From Candidatus Hydrogenedentota bacterium (GTDB lineage: Bacteria; Hydrogenedentota; Hydrogenedentia; Hydrogenedentales; CAITNO01): DNA of 7,139 bases. Positions within the stretch are counted from its first letter, which is position 1; each line of letters opens with the position of its first letter. The notes below the pieces were generated by a model that searched no databases, was not told where the DNA came from, and saw only the letters and a program-made list of their open reading frames with translations. The stretch covers positions 1 to 7,139 of the forward strand of contig SLFT01000516.1 of assembly GCA_007124105.1 (NCBI GenBank), in the 5' to 3' direction. Made by a program: the position numbers and the translations under genes. Positions 5,712-7,139 of the stretch are shown piece after piece.

Positions 5712-7139
5712 TCATGTATCGGCAGCGTCCAGTAAACGACGCACAACATCTATCAAGTCTTGCCGCCTTATGGTCTGTTGCGTATCCCGTCCCGCTTTGC
5801 GATAGGCGTCGTGATCGTCTATATCTTCACGAGAGCGCTTTCCCGCTATCAGGTCTTTCACAGCCACGTCACCGCACCGCAATTCTTCTTCGCCCAGTAT
5901 AACCGCCACTGGAACCTCGTAACGGTCCGCGTCGCTCAGCTGCGCCGCCATGTTCTTTTTACCGCCAAGATACGTAAGCGTGTTGATGCCCGCCGCTCTT
6001 AGTTCCGCTGCCAGTTGCAATACATCGCGCGGCGCCACCTTACCCACCGTTGCAATACACACCTGGACAGTGCTCTTCGGGAATTCACATTTCTTCGCCG
6101 CGCGCAGCGCCGCCATCAGTCTGTCAAGGCCGATAGATGCGCCTGTTGCGGGCGTCTCCTGACCGGTGAATCGTTTGCACAATTCATTGTACCGGCCGCC
6201 GGCCCCAACAGAACCCAATGACTGCATGTCGGTAATTTCTATTTCGAACACAGGCCCTGTGTAGTAATCCAGACCGCGGGCCAGACTTGGATCAAACACG
6301 GCCTCCGCCTCGGATATTCCCAACGCGTCCAATAACGAGGCCAGCTGGCGCATGTCGCGGAGCGCGGTTTCGGTGTCCTCCGTATCCGGCAGTTTATCGG
6401 CTAACAATGTCACCGTTTCAAGGCGTGTGGGGGCGTTAATGGCAATAAATTCAGTAATCGCCAAAATAACGTCCGCAGGCAGGTGTACGCCGGGAATCGG
6501 ATCGCCTGAATCATCTACGCGTCCCGGCCCCAATTCAAGTTTTATGTTTTCGATGCCTACTTTCTGAAGTTTATCAATAACGCGTAATGTATGCTTCATG
6601 CGTTCCGGCTCGGTAATGCCGTTCCCGGTCAACAACGCGTCCACCAGCAACCGGTTGCTGATGCGTACGCGAAAGAGAGGCGCATCGTTTTCCACGAGAC
6701 CGACCGCGCGCATGGCCTCGCATAACACGGCGATGACCTCGGCATCAGCGGCCAATCCGCGCGCGCCGGCAATGTCAATGTCAAACTGGGTAAACTGGCG
6801 GAACCGACCCGGGCCCGGTTTGTCGGCGCGAAACACCGGGCCAATGTGGTAGCGCCGGAAAGGCAGTTTGATTTCTTCACGATACTGACTGATGATGCGC
6901 GCAAAGGGAACGGTAAGATCAAAACGCATGGCCGCCGGTTCTTGTTCCGGCGTCTCAAGCGTAAATATCTCTTTGTTGACGTCCGCACCCGCTGAACCGG
7001 TCAAGGTTTCAAACTTTTCAAGAATGGGCGTATCTATCGGAACGAATCCGTATCGCTCATAAACGCGGCGTATGGCGTCAATGACCTTCTGACGTGCAAT
7101 CATTTCTTCGGGAAGCAGGTCCTGGAAACCTTTCAGTAC
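5712..7139 (-). CDS. hisS: Histidyl-tRNA synthetase, 5' end cut by the window
   Basis: Class II aminoacyl-tRNA synthetase that charges tRNA-His with histidine. The frame is open to the right edge, and the 12 residues before Met at 7103 read VLKGFQDLLPEE. This is the conserved N-terminal HisRS block, so the true start lies just outside the window and Met 7103 is internal. Counting from that Met: motif 1 region RYGFVPIDTPILEK (17-30), motif 2 YHIGPVFRADKPGPGRFRQF (85-104) with QFDIDIAG, the histidine-binding block ARGLDYYTGPVFE (275-287), motif 3 GASIGLDRLMAAL (321-333), and a C-terminal anticodon-binding domain (about 345-463) with VAVILGEEEL and GDVAVKDL. All catalytic blocks are present and the length is normal. 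The motif 2 wording and the roughly 475-residue length are closer to eukaryotic/archaeal-type bacterial HisRS than to the E. coli form of about 424 residues. No intrinsic terminator is visible after the TGA at 5714-5712. Confidence 0.97.
   Translation of the reverse strand, partial: VLKGFQDLLPEEMIARQKVIDAIRRVYERYGFVPIDTPILEKFETLTGSAGADVNKEIFTLETPEQEPAAMRFDLTVPFARIISQYREEIKLPFRRYHIGPVFRADKPGPGRFRQFTQFDIDIAGARGLAADAEVIAVLCEAMRAVGLVENDAPLFRVRISNRLLVDALLTGNGITEPERMKHTLRVIDKLQKVGIENIKLELGPGRVDDSGDPIPGVHLPADVILAITEFIAINAPTRLETVTLLADKLPDTEDTETALRDMRQLASLLDALGISEAEAVFDPSLARGLDYYTGPVFEIEITDMQSLGSVGAGGRYNELCKRFTGQETPATGASIGLDRLMAALRAAKKCEFPKSTVQVCIATVGKVAPRDVLQLAAELRAAGINTLTYLGGKKNMAAQLSDADRYEVPVAVILGEEELRCGDVAVKDLIAGKRSREDIDDHDAYRKAGRDTQQTIRRQDLIDVVRRLLDAADT

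Noticed and set aside
7101..7103. ATG at 7103 as the hisS start
   Set aside because: The frame upstream to the edge encodes KGFQDLLPEE, a conserved HisRS N-terminal block, so this Met is internal.

Overview
The window is about 53-55% G+C by eye and looks like a bacterial chromosome. All five recognisable genes lie on the minus strand and read from right to left. In transcription order they are hisS (5' end beyond the right edge), a mannose-1-phosphate guanylyltransferase (manC), a 775-residue two-domain family-4 glycosyltransferase, a GH130-type mannoside phosphorylase/hydrolase, and the first 77 codons of a TrmA/RlmD-family RNA uracil-C5-methyltransferase that runs off the left edge. Shine-Dalgarno sites of the AAGGAG type are clear in front of the glycosyltransferase and GH130 genes. 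The hisS protein has the RADKPGPGRFRQFTQFDID motif-2 style closer to eukaryotic/archaeal-type HisRS than to the E. coli type. Some deep-branching Gram-negative groups (PVC-like and candidate phyla) carry such versions, but the sequence does not let me name the taxon.

Layout by region: 1-232 is the partial RNA methyltransferase, whose start overlaps the GH130 stop by 8 nt. 225-1712 is the GH130 gene. 1713-2116 is a 404-nt non-coding gap holding a 9-bp inverted repeat of the CATTGCGAGC type, a hairpin just before the GH130 ribosome binding site, and a weak promoter-like pair. 2117-4444 is the glycosyltransferase. Only 20 nt separate it from manC (4465-5580). A 131-nt gap with a 10-bp imperfect inverted repeat separates manC from hisS (5712-7139).

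The three middle genes make a coherent set around mannose 1-phosphate. ManC would turn Man-1-P plus GTP into GDP-mannose. The GT4 enzyme is a plausible consumer of that donor. GH130 enzymes typically phosphorolyse beta-mannosides and release Man-1-P, the ManC substrate. A make-and-recycle loop for a mannose glycan is therefore an attractive inference, not something the sequence proves. The flanking hisS and RNA methyltransferase genes are housekeeping translation genes.

The oddest local detail is the GH130 start. It has a run of eight T between the ribosome binding site and ATG, and a run of eight C in codons 3-6. Slippage by one base in the C tract in either direction would end translation within about 40 codons. 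I saw no tRNA, rRNA, CRISPR array, transposase or convincing intrinsic terminator.
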